From Streptomyces sp. L2 (lineage in GTDB: Bacteria; Actinomycetota; Actinomycetes; Streptomycetales; Streptomycetaceae), in NCBI RefSeq assembly GCF_004124325.1, contig NZ_QBDT01000002.1, positions 1 through 64,000 on the forward strand: a stretch of 64,000 nucleotides of DNA, given 5' to 3'. Under the pieces are notes generated by a model. That model made no database searches. It was not told the DNA's origin and worked only from the letters and a program-made list of their open reading frames with translations. Shown in pieces: positions 63,432-64,000 of this stretch. A program made the position numbers and the translations under genes. The first letter of the stretch is position 1. The number at the start of each line of letters is the position of its first letter.

Positions 63432-64000
63432 GCGAACTCCCCTCATACGCCGCCGCAGCGGACGGCCACGGCGCTGCGGGGATAACTGCCTCGCCGCCTC
63501 ACCACAATGCCGCTACCGGCTGAGGACCACCCATTCGTGTGGAGAAATCGCCATTCACGACCCTTGGCACGAAAACCAGTTGGCGACTCCTGGGGACGGC
63601 GACGCGGCACCCGTCCATAACGGGCGGACAGCAGCGCTGAGTTCCAGTCCGCGTACCCCCGCAACCGTCCTCCGCCACGACAGACTCGTCAGTGACACAG
63701 GGGGCGATGTCACTCTTCAGGGCGATCTTCTTGAGCGCATGGCCCGGTCTGGGACGCGTACTGACGGCTGATCGATTTGCCCGCGCCTGGAGGCGGCTCT
63801 GGCAGGTGGGCACGTCGTGGCTGTCACCCGTGTTGAAAATCCCGCTGGAAATCAAGCCGGGAACCGCGAGTCCGTGCACCGCGATCCCGTCGTTCCGCTG
63901 CCCGTGCAGATGAAAGCGAATTTTCTTCAAGTGGCCCCGGTGATGGCCCCAGGACCGGTCACATGGCGCTCGACAGCGGCATGCTCACTAGGAGAAGATT
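63432..64000. other. Right end of the window, no supported gene
   Basis: Upstream region of the chaplin gene. A minus-strand frame at 63499-63930 is open for 143 residues but has no recognisable family, and its start MKKIRFHLHG is not followed by a signal or known domain. Confidence 0.35.

Noticed and set aside
63558..63584. GCCAAC, 17 bases, GTC upstream of the chaplin
   Set aside because: The -35 lacks the TAAC core. It is at the right distance but too weak to call.
63499..63930. 143-residue minus-strand frame as a second chaplin or rodlin
   Set aside because: No chaplin Cys/Asn pattern, no signal peptide, no ribosome-binding site.
1..64000. tRNA or rRNA genes
   Set aside because: No T-loop GGTTCRANYCC with matching acceptor stem and no rRNA-like conserved stretch noticed on either strand.

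Overview
The window looks like part of a Streptomyces chromosome, probably an accessory or arm region. Codon use is very GC-rich. There is a short chaplin gene (63192-63431), a SpoIIE-type phosphatase, a TPR regulator of NsdA-like layout, a crotonyl-CoA carboxylase/reductase, many Sec- or Tat-exported proteins, rare TTA codons, and debris of several insertion sequences. No rRNA, tRNA or CRISPR array was seen.

Layout. 1-1.2 kb: IS5-type transposase remnant and a Doc-type toxin-antitoxin pair with a palindromic operator. 1.4-26.4 kb: an extracellular-protein region. It holds three of four large secreted proteins that end in a long charged helix encoded by 24-bp tandem repeats (genes at 1397, 16097 and 23738; the fourth is at 55609). 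It also holds two secreted cystatin-domain proteins (5203, 14710), two of three GH-A-like hydrolases with Cys-containing C-terminal repeats (6376, 11610; the third is at 61232), a beta-propeller hydrolase-like protein, an unidentified exported protein, two beta-helix proteins of the pectate lyase/GH55 type, and a NarL-type two-component system. 26.9-29.5 kb: a large LuxR-type ATPase regulator. 30.3-37.6 kb: a compact seven-gene fatty-acid/polyketide-like cassette (ccr, degenerate KASIII-like protein, zinc alcohol dehydrogenase, acyltransferase, ACP, two KASIII enzymes). 37.8-40.5 kb: IS4 and IS5 remnants flanking the TPR regulator. 40.7-51 kb: two paralogous SdrD-like surface proteins and a small DUF11 protein with similar C-terminal anchors, plus an N-terminally truncated fucosidase-like protein. 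51.2-64 kb: SpoIIE phosphatase/kinase, secreted metalloprotease, the fourth helix-tailed protein, a P450, the third GH-A protein and a chaplin.

How it may work together. The four helix-tailed genes and both cystatin genes have the same promoter layout 125-170 bases upstream of their starts: CRTAAC, then 17-18 bases counted from AAC to GTC. This is the pattern of an ECF sigma factor and resembles what I recall of BldN targets. Four of the six also have a GTG-N6-GNCAC palindrome just upstream, and a fifth has a near match. Separately, six secreted-protein genes carry a TTA (bldA) codon inside their signal-peptide region. I infer a developmentally controlled set of extracellular proteins, deployed with aerial growth, that combines helix-tailed matrix proteins, protease inhibitors, glycan hydrolases, a metalloprotease and a chaplin. 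The most promising undescribed element is the helix-tailed family together with its shared promoter and the bacterial cystatins.
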